The notes: generated from the sequence alone by a model not told the origin. DNA of 64,000 nucleotides from Methanobacterium alkalithermotolerans (GCF_018141185.1 NZ_CP058560.1:1583501-1647500); one strand, 5' to 3'; counted from the stretch's first letter, positions 18,023-30,854 are shown. Numbers and translations are program-made.

Positions 18023-19648
18023 ATGAAACAGAAACGGAAAGATATACTAAAGGAACTTCTAGGGGAATTCGGTTCTGATGAAGATTTAGAAGAAATGGAT
18101 AGACCTGATTCTGAGGTGGAAACTCAGGAAAAATCTGAAAAATTAGAGCCTATTTTTGAAGAAGAAGAAGAGGATTCTTTTAATATTGATAATATCATGG
18201 AAAAAACATCCAGCTCTCCAAAAACTATTAAAAGAATGACTCCTGATATTAAAACGGAAATTATAGAAGAGGAATTAATACCTAACTATAATGTGAGTGT
18301 TCCTAAATTTAGTGATAGGGAAAGAACACTGCTTAATGAAATCCGGGAAAAATTAGTGGAAGTTGCTGTTTCTAAAGGTGATGAATTCCGGGTTGATGAA
18401 GAAAGCTTTACCAAAGAAGTTAAAGAATTCTTAAGGATTAAAGGGGTACGTAATATTGATAAACTGGCTTCACAGATATCTCAGGAAATGTTAGGATATG
18501 GTGAACTGGACCCCATGATTAAAGATGATGATCTGGAAGAAATCATGGTTATTGGAATAAATAAGCCTGTTTTTGTTTATCACCGAAAAATCGGTATGAT
18601 GATTTCCAATGTTGCTTTTGAGCAGGATTCAGATATTAAAGCATTGATTGATGTTATTGCTCGTCAGGTTAATAGAAGAATTGACCAGCAAACCCCTATT
18701 TTAGATGCAAGGCTACCTGATGGTTCCCGGGTAAATGCCACCATACCTCCTGTTTCTGCAGATGGTTCATCTCTTACTATTCGTAAATTTAAAAAAGATC
18801 CCTTAACTGTTATTGATTTAATTAATTTTAAAACCATGTCTTCCCATCTGGCGGCATTTATGTGGGTATGTACTGATGGACTGGGAGTAAAACCCTGCAA
18901 TGCGATTATTGCAGGAGGTACCGGGTCAGGTAAAACCACTACCTTGAATACAGTAGCAGCATTTGTTCCACCTAGAGAGAGAATAATCACCATTGAAGAT
19001 ACTCTGGAACTTCAATTGCCTCATTCACATGTACTGCGGATGGAGACCCGACCACCTAATATTGAAGGTAAGGGTGAACTGGACATGGATACTCTGGTAA
19101 AGAACTCCTTACGTCAGCGTCCCGACCGGGTAATTGTAGGAGAAGTAAGGGGTATTGAGGCTATTACTTTATTTACAGCCCTTAATACAGGGCACGCTGG
19201 TTTTGGAACCCTTCACTCTAATACGGCCCGGGAAACTATCACCCGGCTGGTTAACCCTCCCATGAATGTTCCTAATATTATGATACCTGCTCTTGATTTC
19301 ATTATAATGCAAAACCGGATGTACCGACCACAGGGAGGTTCCATACGTCGTATAACTGAAGTAGCTGAAGTAGTAGGTATGGAAGAAGGAAATGTACAGC
19401 TAAACCGGGTTTTTGAATGGAACAATGTTACTGACAAGGTGGAATATGTGGGAATTGCCAGTCAGACCGTGCGAGCCATTGCTGATTTAAGAGGAGTCAG
19501 TGTGACGGAAGTAGAAGAAGAAATAGAAAAAAGAAGACTTGTACTGGAATTCATGGCTGATAAAGGAATACGGGCTATTGAAGAAGTTGGAAACTATATC
19601 AATGAATACTATCGCGACTCAGACGAATTATTAGAACGCGTACTTTGA
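18023..19648 (+). CDS. TadA/GspE-family secretion ATPase
   Basis: This hexameric ATPase powers type II/IV secretion or assembly of type IV pilus-like filaments. After an acidic, probably disordered N-terminal ~90 residues come the N-terminal domain, Walker [11 protein letters not shown] (about 297-306), the Asp box [24 protein letters not shown] (Walker B with Glu) and the His box [12 protein letters not shown] chose ATG 18023 over the TTG at 18014; GAGG lies just upstream and a TATA-like element near 17985-17992 would make the leader very short. It is followed by a TadC-type gene 108 bases on. No prepilin or prepilin peptidase is encoded nearby. Confidence 0.88.
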   Translation: MKQKRKDILKELLGEFGSDEDLEEMDRPDSEVETQEKSEKLEPIFEEEEEDSFNIDNIMEKTSSSPKTIKRMTPDIKTEIIEEELIPNYNVSVPKFSDRERTLLNEIREKLVEVAVSKGDEFRVDEESFTKEVKEFLRIKGVRNIDKLASQISQEMLGYGELDPMIKDDDLEEIMVIGINKPVFVYHRKIGMMISNVAFEQDSDIKALIDVIARQVNRRIDQQTPILDARLPDGSRVNATIPPVSADGSSLTIRKFKKDPLTVIDLINFKTMSSHLAAFMWVCTDGLGVKPCNAIIAGGTGSGKTTTLNTVAAFVPPRERIITIEDTLELQLPHSHVLRMETRPPNIEGKGELDMDTLVKNSLRQRPDRVIVGEVRGIEAITLFTALNTGHAGFGTLHSNTARETITRLVNPPMNVPNIMIPALDFIIMQNRMYRPQGGSIRRITEVAEVVGMEEGNVQLNRVFEWNNVTDKVEYVGIASQTVRAIADLRGVSVTEVEEEIEKRRLVLEFMADKGIRAIEEVGNYINEYYRDSDELLERVL

Positions 19649-19756
19649 TGATATATTAAAAATATACTAACTAATTCCTTTAAGTTAATATATATTTGAG
19701 CAATTAAGATGTATTTTCAAATATTAAATTATTCATTCAGATAATGGAGATTAATA

Positions 19757-20815
19757 ATGGTTTTAAAAAGTATTAAGAACCTCTTTGATAAAATTGGTGG
19801 AGCTACTCTAGATTCCAGTAAAAAAGTGGGCGAGGGTGTTCAAGTTCCTGTAAATAAACTGGGAGGAATAAAAACAAATAGCTTTAAATCAGGAGGTTTT
19901 AATAAAGGTGGGTTTAAACCCCGCGAAACTTCTTCCCGCATTATCAAACGAATGAAAATGAGTCAGGAAGAAATAGAGGTTTTTAAAGGCTTGATTGAAT
20001 CTGAAAAAGATTTAAAAAAACCTTCTGAAGATGAAAAAATTAAAAAAGAAGCATTTCAAAAAGCTTCTCTTGAAGAAATCTTAAAAGAAGAGGATAAAGA
20101 GGGGCTGGATCCTAAACTTATTATAGGTATGGGATTAGGGTCTGGTGTTATTATTTTTATTGCTATTATAGCATTAGGGTTTGGAATAGAAATAGGTCTG
20201 GCTTTACTTTTAATGGTTGTTTTGATGTCGGTAGTAATTTTATTTTTACCTAATCTGCAAAAAGGTAAAAGATCATCTGAGGCTTCACGGGAGCTACCCT
20301 ATGCTCTACGTCAAATGGCTACAGAACTCAGAGCAGGATTAGGTCTACATGATAGTATGCGCTCTGTGGCCATGTCCGGGTACGGTGCTCTTTCAGAAGA
20401 GTTTGCCCGAACACTGGAGGAAATCAAATATGGTGAAACCACTGAATCGGCTTTAATAGATATGGGCGAACGTATCCAATCTGATGGTTTAAAAAGAGCA
20501 GTTTATCAGATAACAAGAACCCTGAATAGTGGAGGGGATTTGGCCAAGACTTTAAATGTAATTGCCGAGGATATTGCTTATGAATTACGGATGAAATTAA
20601 AAGATTATTCCCAGAAGCTAAACTCCTTTACCATGATCTATATGTTCATTGCCATTTTAGGTCCAGTTATATTGTTGATTATGCTTTTAGCGGCTTCAAC
20701 TGTTATGGGTGAAATAATGCCTCCCATGGCTATAATGGTGTTGTATTTATTCCTCTTCCCTATGGTGGTTGGATTTCTGGCTTTCATGGTAAAAAGACTG
20801 GAACCACAACTCTAA
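19757..20815 (+). CDS. TadC/GspF-family secretion membrane protein
   Basis: This is the inner-membrane platform subunit partnering the preceding ATPase. The N-terminal ~110 residues are Gly/Lys-rich and charged, then two hydrophobic segments (about 121-173), a cytoplasmic T2SSF domain (SSEASRELPYALRQMATELR, about 175-194) and two C-terminal membrane segments (about 294-320 and 325-345). One F domain is present rather than the two of full-length archaeal FlaJ/ArlJ, as in TadB/TadC proteins. It is convergent with cbiQ, 34 bases away. The filament or substrate is unknown. Confidence 0.85.
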   Translation: MVLKSIKNLFDKIGGATLDSSKKVGEGVQVPVNKLGGIKTNSFKSGGFNKGGFKPRETSSRIIKRMKMSQEEIEVFKGLIESEKDLKKPSEDEKIKKEAFQKASLEEILKEEDKEGLDPKLIIGMGLGSGVIIFIAIIALGFGIEIGLALLLMVVLMSVVILFLPNLQKGKRSSEASRELPYALRQMATELRAGLGLHDSMRSVAMSGYGALSEEFARTLEEIKYGETTESALIDMGERIQSDGLKRAVYQITRTLNSGGDLAKTLNVIAEDIAYELRMKLKDYSQKLNSFTMIYMFIAILGPVILLIMLLAASTVMGEIMPPMAIMVLYLFLFPMVVGFLAFMVKRLEPQL

Positions 20816-20849
20816 TTATTATTTCAAAAAAATTAGGGTTACTATTTTT

Positions 20850-21641
20850 TTAAATAAAGTAAAAGTATCGGATTAATTCGATAGCAAGAATTAAAATCAG
20901 GGTTAAGACTATGAAGAGGTAATCATTAAAACTCATCTTCTTTTTTTCCCGGTACATATCGGATTCCCCGGTATATCCCCTGCTTAACATACTGAAGTAT
21001 ACCTTCTCCCCCTGTTCATATGATCTTAAAAATAACATTACTATGGTATAGGCAATTTGTCGCAGTCTCCACATATAAGATGTTTTTTTATTCCATATAT
21101 CAAAGCATCTAGTTTTTTGAGCATTCCGGATTCTTTCTAATTCATCATAAAACATGAAAAGATAGCGTATGGTTAAGCTCAGTATAAGGGCCAGCTCTCG
21201 AGGAAAGCCCATTCGTCTTCCAGAATTAACTATTTCTTGAATGGGAGTTACTGAAGATAATAAAACCACTGCGGTTAAACATACTATTAAACGGGAGAGT
21301 AAAAGGATTCCAAATATGGCCCCTTCATAGGTAATAGTTATATCCAGGGGTAGAGTGTATATAACTACGCCGGGCACTATAAATGGTTGGAAAAGAGCTA
21401 TGAATCCCCCAAACGGTAAAATCAGAAGCACCCTTTTAATGGCATAGGAAAATGAAACTTTTGATACTAAAATGAGTACTAAAAGATACAGCTCCATTAT
21501 CCATAGAACCGGTATTTTGGTAGTGTATACTGCATAAATAATAATGCATAGGGTTATAATTAACTTAATACGACCATCAAGGCTGTGGATAATACTTTTT
21601 TTACTGCTTTCACTTTCAATCTGGCTAATTCCAACGTGCAT
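20850..21641 (-). CDS. cbiQ: Cobalt/nickel ECF transporter T component CbiQ/NikQ
   Basis: This transmembrane coupling protein links the metal-binding CbiM/NikM to the ATPase. It is 263 residues with about five hydrophobic segments and a central cytoplasmic helical region. Of the two ATPase-coupling helices, the second has the usual LSRGYTG (about 219-225), but the first reads AQKTRCF where the family normally has an Arg-Gly pair. The ATP-binding partner CbiO/NikO is not encoded in the window; tadC follows immediately on the opposite strand. It lies 85 bases downstream of the PDGLE gene. Confidence 0.87.
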   Translation of the reverse strand: MHVGISQIESESSKKSIIHSLDGRIKLIITLCIIIYAVYTTKIPVLWIMELYLLVLILVSKVSFSYAIKRVLLILPFGGFIALFQPFIVPGVVIYTLPLDITITYEGAIFGILLLSRLIVCLTAVVLLSSVTPIQEIVNSGRRMGFPRELALILSLTIRYLFMFYDELERIRNAQKTRCFDIWNKKTSYMWRLRQIAYTIVMLFLRSYEQGEKVYFSMLSRGYTGESDMYREKKKMSFNDYLFIVLTLILILAIELIRYFYFI

Positions 21642-21726
21642 TCTTTTCCTCGATAATAATTTGGATTATAAAAATTAGATTTATTCAAGGTATATAGTTT
21701 TCCAAAAAAAATAAGAAAGAAATAAT

Positions 21727-22011
21727 TTAAGTTTCTTTCTTTTTCAGGATATAGCCCAGACCATAGGCCAATCCAAATACCACTAAAACTCCTATTATTA
21801 TGGCCACCACTCCAGAAACAGGGTCTTCCCCTAAAGAGGGTATAACATAATCAGGCATAGGTGACTCTAAAACGGCTTCATCAGAGACTTCGGGATTGAT
21901 TATTTTTTCTGCTGCGCTTTCCAACCCATCAGGGTCACTGGAAGCCAGGTAGGGGGCCAGGATGGCTATTAATATGGCCACCACTAAACCGCCTAATACA
22001 AATTTATCCAT
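21727..22011 (-). CDS. PDGLE-domain small membrane protein of Co/Ni ECF transporter
   Basis: The 94-residue protein has an N-terminal transmembrane helix (about 5-24), the namesake motif [10 protein letters not shown] (about 27-36), a short extracellular part and a C-terminal membrane helix (about 65-88). PDGLE proteins take the place of CbiN beside many CbiM/NikM proteins and are more frequent in nickel systems (NikN). Its start overlaps the CbiM stop by eight bases, which indicates translational coupling. I would call it NikN/CbiN-like without deciding the metal. Confidence 0.83.
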   Translation of the reverse strand: MDKFVLGGLVVAILIAILAPYLASSDPDGLESAAEKIINPEVSDEAVLESPMPDYVIPSLGEDPVSGVVAIIIGVLVVFGLAYGLGYILKKKET

Positions 22012-22645
22012 GAGAACCCACCTCCTCCCCGGAAATAAGATCTGGTCTAACTCCTTTAATAGCCAGGTAGGCTATGGTAGTTATTAATCCTTCACCAACC
22101 ACACCGATTACAGCGTGATAGAGTCCCATGAAGTACAAACCAAGAGTTAAAGGGAAGGTACCGGCCAGGAATAATTCAATGGCACAGGCAATAGCGGCTA
22201 AAAATATAGATGCCCAGGCAGCTATAAATACTGCAGGAACTTCACTAATTACTGGTTTTAACCATTTGAATCCATAGAAACCAACCCAGCTAGAAATTAT
22301 GGCCATGTTGAATATGTTGATTCCCAGGGCGGTAACTCCTCCGTCTCCGAAGAATAATGCCTGGATTATAAGTACGGTGGTTAAAACTAAAAATCCTGCA
22401 AAGGGACTACCAATGACAATTGCCACCAGGGCGGCTCCCACCATATGGCCGCTGGTACCCCAGGGTATGGGTATATTCATGGCCTGAATAGCGAAAATAC
22501 CTGCTGCTAATACAGCAAGTAGGGGAACTTTACGTTCATCAAGACTGGTGCGGGCCCATCTAATAGAATAGAAACCCACTATAATGGCTATGATGTAATA
22601 AATTACAGCCTGCCATAAGGGTATAAAACCATCAGGTATATGCAA
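22004..22645 (-). CDS. cbiM: Cobalt/nickel ECF transporter S component CbiM/NikM
   Basis: This is the metal-binding membrane subunit. In this family the mature N-terminus Met-His forms part of the metal site, with another His near residue 67. The open frame begins at an ATG at 22660 giving [18 protein letters not shown] (22654-22658) eight bases upstream of the TTG at 22643-22645 shows that initiation is at the TTG, giving MHIPDGFIP as the family requires. The conserved [11 protein letters not shown] with the third ligand His is near residue 65. It is 213 residues with about six membrane helices. It is divergent from the CODH/ACS operon, consistent with nickel supply, though cobalt for corrinoid is also possible. 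Confidence 0.9.
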   Translation of the reverse strand: MHIPDGFIPLWQAVIYYIIAIIVGFYSIRWARTSLDERKVPLLAVLAAGIFAIQAMNIPIPWGTSGHMVGAALVAIVIGSPFAGFLVLTTVLIIQALFFGDGGVTALGINIFNMAIISSWVGFYGFKWLKPVISEVPAVFIAAWASIFLAAIACAIELFLAGTFPLTLGLYFMGLYHAVIGVVGEGLITTIAYLAIKGVRPDLISGEEVGSHG

Positions 22646-23044
22646 ATTATGCGCCTCCATTTATTTAATAGGGAGAAGGTTGAATCAGCAATTAAATCTG
22701 TATTATTAGATTTCATCTTGCTGGGGAAGTTTTTAAAAATTTTATACTTTTTTTAAGGATTTATAAAAATTAATTAACTCCTGCAGTGATTCATTATTTC
22801 CTCCCTGAATAATTAAAAGTATTATATAATATTAAGCTTTACGATTGTATTACTTTCCTGGACCATATGCACTGGAAATTATTACTTTATTAATACCATT
22901 TCAGGCAGTTTTACTAAAAATTAATACCAAAAATATATATACCGTGATGCAAATAGGACAAACATCATTATAAATCATTAATAATTAATTTAATTGGCAG
23001 ATTAATACCTTTTATATATATTGTAAAAAAGATTGGTGATACAT
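22646..23044. promoter_or_regulatory. Divergent region between cbiM and the CODH/ACS operon
   Basis: About 400 bases with no gene seen. The cdhA side has a strong TATA box TTTATATATA (23011-23020) and ribosome site GGTGAT (23035-23040). The octamer TTAATACC occurs three times (22890-22897, 22921-22928, 23002-23009), the last directly before the TATA box where BRE lies. A short inverted repeat TGATG...CATCA lies around 22945-22967. I saw no classical NikR palindrome GTATGA...TCATAC. Confidence 0.45.
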
Positions 23045-25438
23045 GTGGCACCTAAAGAGTTAAAAAATGATTTTTGGAAATCTAAAGATATCAAAATCTC
23101 CTTTGGGGAGATTATTCATGATGGAGAAGATTCAGAAGAAAAAAAATCTGAATTAGAAATGGGACCTACTCCCAAGCCTAGTGTAACTGACCTTAGATCT
23201 TGGGATATGAAATTGTTAGATAGATATGAACCGTTTTATGCTCCTTTCTGTGATATGTGCTGTTTATGTACTTATGGGAAATGTGATCTAACTGATGGTA
23301 AAAAAGGAGCGTGCGGGATAGATATCAAAGCCCAACAAGCCAGGATTGTTCTATTAGCATGCTGTATTGGCGCTGCTGCACATTCTGCTCATGCCCGGCA
23401 CTTATTAGAACATTTAATAGAAAAAAAAGGGAAAGACTTCCCTATTGATTTGGGAATGAATATTGAGATAGAAGCCCCTATCATTCGAACGGTGGTAGGT
23501 ATAATTCCTAAAACCCTGGGTGACTTGAGGGAAGCCATGGACTATATGGAGGAACAAAATCTGCATCTTCTTTCAGCATGCCATACTGGTCAGGAAGGAA
23601 GCAATATAGATTTCGAATCCAAAGCATTACATGCAGGATTAATGGATAACCTGGGAAAGGAAATAGGGGATATTTCCCAGATTGTAGCACTTAACCTTCC
23701 TAAAGGTGATGAAGATGCACCGCTGGTGGAACTGGGCATAGGGACCATTGACCGTGAAAAGCCAGTGGTATTATGCATAGGGCATAATGTGTCCTCTGGA
23801 GCAGGCATACTTGATTATGTAGAAGATAATTCCCTGGAAGATAATATGGAAGTGTGCGGTATTTGTTGTGCTGCAATTGACATATCCCGATATAATCAGC
23901 ATGCCAAGGTTGTGGGACCCATATCCAAACAACTCAAATTCATCAGGAGTGGAGTAGCCGATGTAATTGTGGTGGATGAACAGTGTATACGTACGGATGT
24001 ACTGGAAGAAGCCCAAAAAAACCAGGCTAAATTAATTGCCACTACTGATAAAAGCTGCATGGGATTACCGGACATGACTGATGAAGATCCAGATAAAATA
24101 GTATCTCAAATGGTTAATAATCAAATCGAAGGGGCTCTTATCCTGGATCCAGATAAAGTAGGGGAAGTGGCCACTAAACTGGCCCTGAAAATATCTAAAG
24201 ATCGTAAAGCATTAAAACTTTTACCTGAAATGGATGAAATTCAGGAAATGGCCAGCGAGTGCACCGAATGTGGATGGTGTACCAGGGTATGCCCTAACAG
24301 CCTTCCTATGATGAGTGCCGTACTGGGAGCAGGTAGGGGTGATTTTTCCCAGATGGAAACATTATATGACAATGATATATGCTACAGTTGTGGTAGATGT
24401 GAACAGGAATGTGAAAGGGATCTTCCCCTTATGTCCATGATGGCCCGGATTGGAGAAAACAAGATCAAAGAACAAAAATTCAATATTCGGGCAGGAAGAG
24501 GGCCTATTCAGGATGTGGAAATAAGGAAGGTGGGGGCTCCTATTGTACTGGGAGACATACCAGGTGTTATCGCATTTGTGGGTTGTACCAATTATCCTGA
24601 TGGTGCCAGTGACGTGGCCATGATGGCCCAGGAGTTTCTGGAGAGAAATTACATAGTGGTTACCAGCGGCTGCGGAGCCATGACTATTGGTGAATACCGG
24701 GATGAAGATGGTAAGACACTTTATGAAAAGTACAGTGGAGATTTTGATGCAAAAGGTCTGGTGAATGTAGGATCCTGTGTATCCAATGCTCACATACCTG
24801 GTGCATGCATAAAAATCGCCAATATCTTTGCTAAAAAACCACTGGAAGGGAATTTCGAGGAAATTGCAGATTACATTTTAAACCGGGTAGGGGCATGCGG
24901 GGTGGCCTGGGGAGCATACTCTCAAAAAGCTGCAGCAATCGCCACCGGAGTAAATAGATGGGGAATACCAGTTGTTTTAGGTCCCCATGGAACAAAGTAC
25001 CGTAGACTATTCCTGGGTAGAACTGACCTGGATGAAAAATGGAAAATCAATGATATGAGAAATGGAATGGTGGTTCAGGGAGAGCCAGCTCCAGAACACC
25101 TTTTGTATGCTGCTGAAAATAGAGAAGAAGCAACAGTTGCCATAGCTAAACTATGCTTAAGGCCCAATGATACTTCTAAAGGTAGACAGCTCAAATTAAA
25201 CCACTACATTGACCTTCATCGCAAATACTTTGGAACAATTCCTGAAGACGTATATAAATTTATCCGGGTAGAAAAAGACATACCCATAACCTATAAAAAG
25301 GACATTAAAGCGATTCTGGATGAGAGAGGATGGCAACCAAAGAAAATAACCTCGGAACCATCTATAAGAGATTTTAAAGACGAACCATCACTCGAAAATT
25401 TTAAAAATAAATCACATCCCAAAGCTGATGCAAAATAG
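23045..25438 (+). CDS. cdhA: CO dehydrogenase/acetyl-CoA synthase alpha subunit CdhA
   Basis: CdhA is the Ni-Fe-S carbon monoxide dehydrogenase that reduces CO2 to CO within the archaeal ACDS complex. N-terminal cysteines [12 protein letters not shown] bind the intersubunit and B clusters. A ferredoxin-like insert has [12 protein letters not shown] (about 406) and [11 protein letters not shown] (about 446) for two more 4Fe-4S clusters, characteristic of the archaeal alpha subunit. Later Cys/His residues ([24 protein letters not shown]) supply the C cluster. I chose GTG 23045 because GGTGAT lies four bases upstream; TTG 23033 and GTG 23036 are in frame but lack a site. It is about 797 residues long. 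It leads an operon through to the ferredoxin at 31319. Confidence 0.96.
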   Translation: MAPKELKNDFWKSKDIKISFGEIIHDGEDSEEKKSELEMGPTPKPSVTDLRSWDMKLLDRYEPFYAPFCDMCCLCTYGKCDLTDGKKGACGIDIKAQQARIVLLACCIGAAAHSAHARHLLEHLIEKKGKDFPIDLGMNIEIEAPIIRTVVGIIPKTLGDLREAMDYMEEQNLHLLSACHTGQEGSNIDFESKALHAGLMDNLGKEIGDISQIVALNLPKGDEDAPLVELGIGTIDREKPVVLCIGHNVSSGAGILDYVEDNSLEDNMEVCGICCAAIDISRYNQHAKVVGPISKQLKFIRSGVADVIVVDEQCIRTDVLEEAQKNQAKLIATTDKSCMGLPDMTDEDPDKIVSQMVNNQIEGALILDPDKVGEVATKLALKISKDRKALKLLPEMDEIQEMASECTECGWCTRVCPNSLPMMSAVLGAGRGDFSQMETLYDNDICYSCGRCEQECERDLPLMSMMARIGENKIKEQKFNIRAGRGPIQDVEIRKVGAPIVLGDIPGVIAFVGCTNYPDGASDVAMMAQEFLERNYIVVTSGCGAMTIGEYRDEDGKTLYEKYSGDFDAKGLVNVGSCVSNAHIPGACIKIANIFAKKPLEGNFEEIADYILNRVGACGVAWGAYSQKAAAIATGVNRWGIPVVLGPHGTKYRRLFLGRTDLDEKWKINDMRNGMVVQGEPAPEHLLYAAENREEATVAIAKLCLRPNDTSKGRQLKLNHYIDLHRKYFGTIPEDVYKFIRVEKDIPITYKKDIKAILDERGWQPKKITSEPSIRDFKDEPSLENFKNKSHPKADAK

Positions 25439-25457
25439 CCATAATGAGGTAGATTAG

Positions 25458-25970
25458 ATGTATGAGAGAATTATCCCCTGGCAACCAACTGTAATTGCTG
25501 GACCTAAACAAGCTCTTTTGGTAACTCCTAAAACAGCAAAAATGATGATTAAAAGAGCAAAAAGGCCTCTTTTTGTGGTGGGACCAATAATAAAAGAAGA
25601 CCCTCTTCTAAAGTTAACTATAGACATTGCAAAAAACTGGAATATACCCATTGTAACTACGGGAGATGCTTATAAAACCCTAAGGGATAGGGACCTGGAT
25701 TCCAATCCCTATGGAATTGTAGAGATTACTAATTTATTAAAAGATCCTGAATGGAAGGGTGTAAATGGTGAAGGCCAGCATGATCTGGTAATGTTTATAG
25801 GGTGCATTTATTACATTGCTTCCCAGGGACTATCCACTTTGAAGCACTTTGCACCACATCTTAAAACTTTAACCATTTGTAAATTTTTCCATTCTAATGC
25901 AGATGCATCTTTTCCTAATATGAAGGATGAAGAATGGTTAAAATATCTTGAAAAAATGAAAACTGCTTGA
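25458..25970 (+). CDS. cdhB: CO dehydrogenase/acetyl-CoA synthase epsilon subunit CdhB
   Basis: CdhB binds tightly to CdhA in the CODH component and has a flavodoxin/DHS-like fold. The 170-residue length is normal. The region [17 protein letters not shown] near residue 34 and the C-terminal [12 protein letters not shown] (about 141) are typical. It starts 19 bases after cdhA with GAGGTAGATTAG ahead of the ATG. No redox-cluster cysteines are evident, as expected for this subunit. Confidence 0.93.
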   Translation: MYERIIPWQPTVIAGPKQALLVTPKTAKMMIKRAKRPLFVVGPIIKEDPLLKLTIDIAKNWNIPIVTTGDAYKTLRDRDLDSNPYGIVEITNLLKDPEWKGVNGEGQHDLVMFIGCIYYIASQGLSTLKHFAPHLKTLTICKFFHSNADASFPNMKDEEWLKYLEKMKTA

Positions 25971-26022
25971 AGTTAAGTCATGTAAATTATTAATATTATT
26001 AGGTGTTTAATGGAGGAATTCA

Positions 26023-27417
<1,395 letters not shown>

Positions 27418-27469
27418 TCTAATGCTTATTTTCTCTTAAATTTAATTTAAAACACTTTGATGTGATTAT

Positions 27470-28234
27470 GTGATAATAGCAGTAAGTGGAAAAGGAGGAA
27501 CAGGTAAAACAATGGTATCATCCACTCTGGTGAAACTATTGTCTACCACTGGTAAAGATGTTCTGGCTATTGATGCTGATCCAGATTCTAATCTTCCAGA
27601 AGCTTTAGGGGTTATAGTAGATAAAACGGTAGGTGACGTAAGAGAAGAATTAAAAAAAGACACTGCCGCAGGTAACATACCTCCTGGTGCCAATAAATGG
27701 GATATTCTGGACTATAAAATTATGGAATCAGTAATTGAAACCCGGGGATTTGATCTTCTGGTTATGGGAAGGCCGGAAGGTAGTGGATGTTATTGTGCCG
27801 TAAATAACATGTTACGTAAAATTATAGAAACCCTTTCTTCCAATTATGACTACATAGTAATTGATACTGAAGCCGGACTGGAGCACTTAAGTCGTAGAAC
27901 TACCCACAATGTGGACATCATGCTGGTTGTTACAGATCCATCACATCGAGGTATATTAACAGCAGATAGAATTGCGGAATTAGCCAAGGAATTAGAAATT
28001 AACTTTAAAAAACTATTCTTAATACTGAATCGACTTAAAAAAGAAGATGAAGCAGATTTAAAACAAAAAATATCACAGATTGGCCTGGAACTGGCAGGGG
28101 TAATTTATGAAGATCCGCTAATATCCGAGTTTGACATGGCAGGCAAACCTTTAATTAATTTACCAGATGATTCTGATTCAGTTAATGCAGTAAGAAGGAT
28201 ATTAGAAACGGCCTTAAATTTTAATGAGGAATAA
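27470..28234 (+). CDS. cooC: CODH nickel-insertion ATPase CooC
   Basis: This MinD/ParA-type ATPase matures the Ni site of CODH/ACS. The P-loop GKGGTGKTM is at residues 7-15. A Cys-x-Cys motif, GSGCYCAVN (about 105-113), is the metal-binding pair used at the CooC dimer interface. IDTEAGLEH resembles switch II. The GTG start gives MIIAVSGKGG; a preceding TGTGAT is the ribosome site. Placement between cdhC and cdhD is the usual archaeal arrangement. It is 254 residues long. Confidence 0.92.
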   Translation: MIIAVSGKGGTGKTMVSSTLVKLLSTTGKDVLAIDADPDSNLPEALGVIVDKTVGDVREELKKDTAAGNIPPGANKWDILDYKIMESVIETRGFDLLVMGRPEGSGCYCAVNNMLRKIIETLSSNYDYIVIDTEAGLEHLSRRTTHNVDIMLVVTDPSHRGILTADRIAELAKELEINFKKLFLILNRLKKEDEADLKQKISQIGLELAGVIYEDPLISEFDMAGKPLINLPDDSDSVNAVRRILETALNFNEE

Positions 28235-28256
28235 TTTATGAAAAGGATGTGGGTTT

Positions 28257-29414
<1,158 letters not shown>

Positions 29415-29446
29415 AGCTCAAAGTAATTGTAAAGGAGGTTTAAATT

Positions 29447-30820
29447 TTGAAAGTTACTGCTATGGATATTTACAAACTTCTACCTAAAACCAACTGTGGG
29501 GACTGTGGAGAGGCATCATGTATGGCATTTGCCACCAAACTATCAGAAAAAGAAACTGATTTAAAATTATGCACTCCCCTTGATCCAGAAGGAATGGAAA
29601 AACTGGAAAAAATACTCGCCCCTGCTGTAAGGGAAGTAAAAATTGGAAAAGGGGACAAACAGGTAATTATTGGTGGAGACGAAGTACTATACCGGTATGA
29701 ACTAACTTACTATAATCCCACTGCCCTGGTAATAGATGTTCACGATGAATTAGAAGAAAGTGAACTGGAAGAAAGGATAAAAATAATAGAAAACACCGAA
29801 TTTGAAAGAACCGGTGAATTACTGACCCTGGATGCTATTGCAGTACGTAATAAATCTGGAGACAAAAATAAGTTTATTAAAACCGTATCCCGCCTTAAAA
29901 ATTCTATTTATCCTTTAATCTTGTGTACTCTGGATTCAGATAACATGAAAGCTGCATTGGAAGTGGTGGGAGACGAAAAACCATTAATCTATGCTGCTAC
30001 TGAGAAAAATCTAGAAGAAATGGGCCAACTGGCCCTGGATTATCAATGCCCGGTAGCATTGTTCGTACCAGGGGACCTGGAAAAGATGAAACAACTCTCC
30101 CACAGCCTGAGGTCCAGGGGAATTAAAGACATAGTGCTTGATCCCGGAACATTTGTAGGGGAGGGAATGGGAGATACCCTGGATAATTTTGTAATGATTA
30201 GAAGACTGGCTGTGGAAGAAAAAGATGAAGATTTCCGTTTCCCTATTATGGGAATACCGGCATTAATGAGGTTAGATAATACAGATGACCCGGTCACTAA
30301 GGGTATAAAAGAGGCTACTGTGGCTGCTACTATGCTCAATAAGTATGCTGATATTTTGATATTCAATGGAACTGATATATGGGAACTAATACCCGTACTT
30401 ACCTTAAGACAAGGATTATTTACTGATCCCCGAAAGCCACAGACTGTGGATGCAGGACTCTATGAGTTTGGAGATGTAAATGAAGATTCTCCGGTGCTAT
30501 TAACTACTAATTTCGCTCTCACTTACTACACAGTTGAAGGGGATTTAAAATCAGGAAAAGCTAATACTTACCTCTTGGTTCTGGATACAGAAGGACGAGC
30601 AGTTGATGTTTCACTGGCTGGCGGACAATTAAATGGTAAATCGGTTGCAGATCTTATTAAAGAGACTGATATAGAGAATAAGGTTAATCATAAGAAAATG
30701 GTTATCCCTGGCTTAGCTGCACCGGTAAGTGGTGAAATTGAAGATGATAGTGGTTGGGAAGTAGCAGTAGGACCAAGAGATTCTTCAGCAGTACCAGACT
30801 ACCTGCTGGAAAAACTTTAA
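29447..30820 (+). CDS. cdhE: Corrinoid/iron-sulfur protein gamma subunit CdhE
   Basis: This is the large CFeSP subunit. It has an N-terminal 4Fe-4S domain with Cys at NCGDCGEASCMAF (about 16-28) plus LCTP (about 42), a TIM barrel, and a C-terminal corrinoid-binding domain. The TTG start is supported by AAGGAGG ending nine bases upstream and gives MKVTAMDIYKLLPKT. The 457-residue length is full size. It is the fifth cdh subunit in the operon; all five cdh subunits and CooC are intact, so the acetyl-CoA pathway should be functional. Confidence 0.95.
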   Translation: MKVTAMDIYKLLPKTNCGDCGEASCMAFATKLSEKETDLKLCTPLDPEGMEKLEKILAPAVREVKIGKGDKQVIIGGDEVLYRYELTYYNPTALVIDVHDELEESELEERIKIIENTEFERTGELLTLDAIAVRNKSGDKNKFIKTVSRLKNSIYPLILCTLDSDNMKAALEVVGDEKPLIYAATEKNLEEMGQLALDYQCPVALFVPGDLEKMKQLSHSLRSRGIKDIVLDPGTFVGEGMGDTLDNFVMIRRLAVEEKDEDFRFPIMGIPALMRLDNTDDPVTKGIKEATVAATMLNKYADILIFNGTDIWELIPVLTLRQGLFTDPRKPQTVDAGLYEFGDVNEDSPVLLTTNFALTYYTVEGDLKSGKANTYLLVLDTEGRAVDVSLAGGQLNGKSVADLIKETDIENKVNHKKMVIPGLAAPVSGEIEDDSGWEVAVGPRDSSAVPDYLLEKL

Positions 30821-30854
30821 TTAGTTTTCCTTTTTTTAAATAACCGGTGATTAA

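Noticed and set aside
22661..23032. NikR operator between cbiM and cdhA
   Set aside because: No GTATGA...TCATAC-like half-sites were found on reading the region.
23508..24793. Several minus-strand frames of 60-143 codons opposite cdhA
   Set aside because: Antisense to a firmly identified gene with no start context and unusual composition (His/Ser/Thr-rich), as expected for shadow frames.
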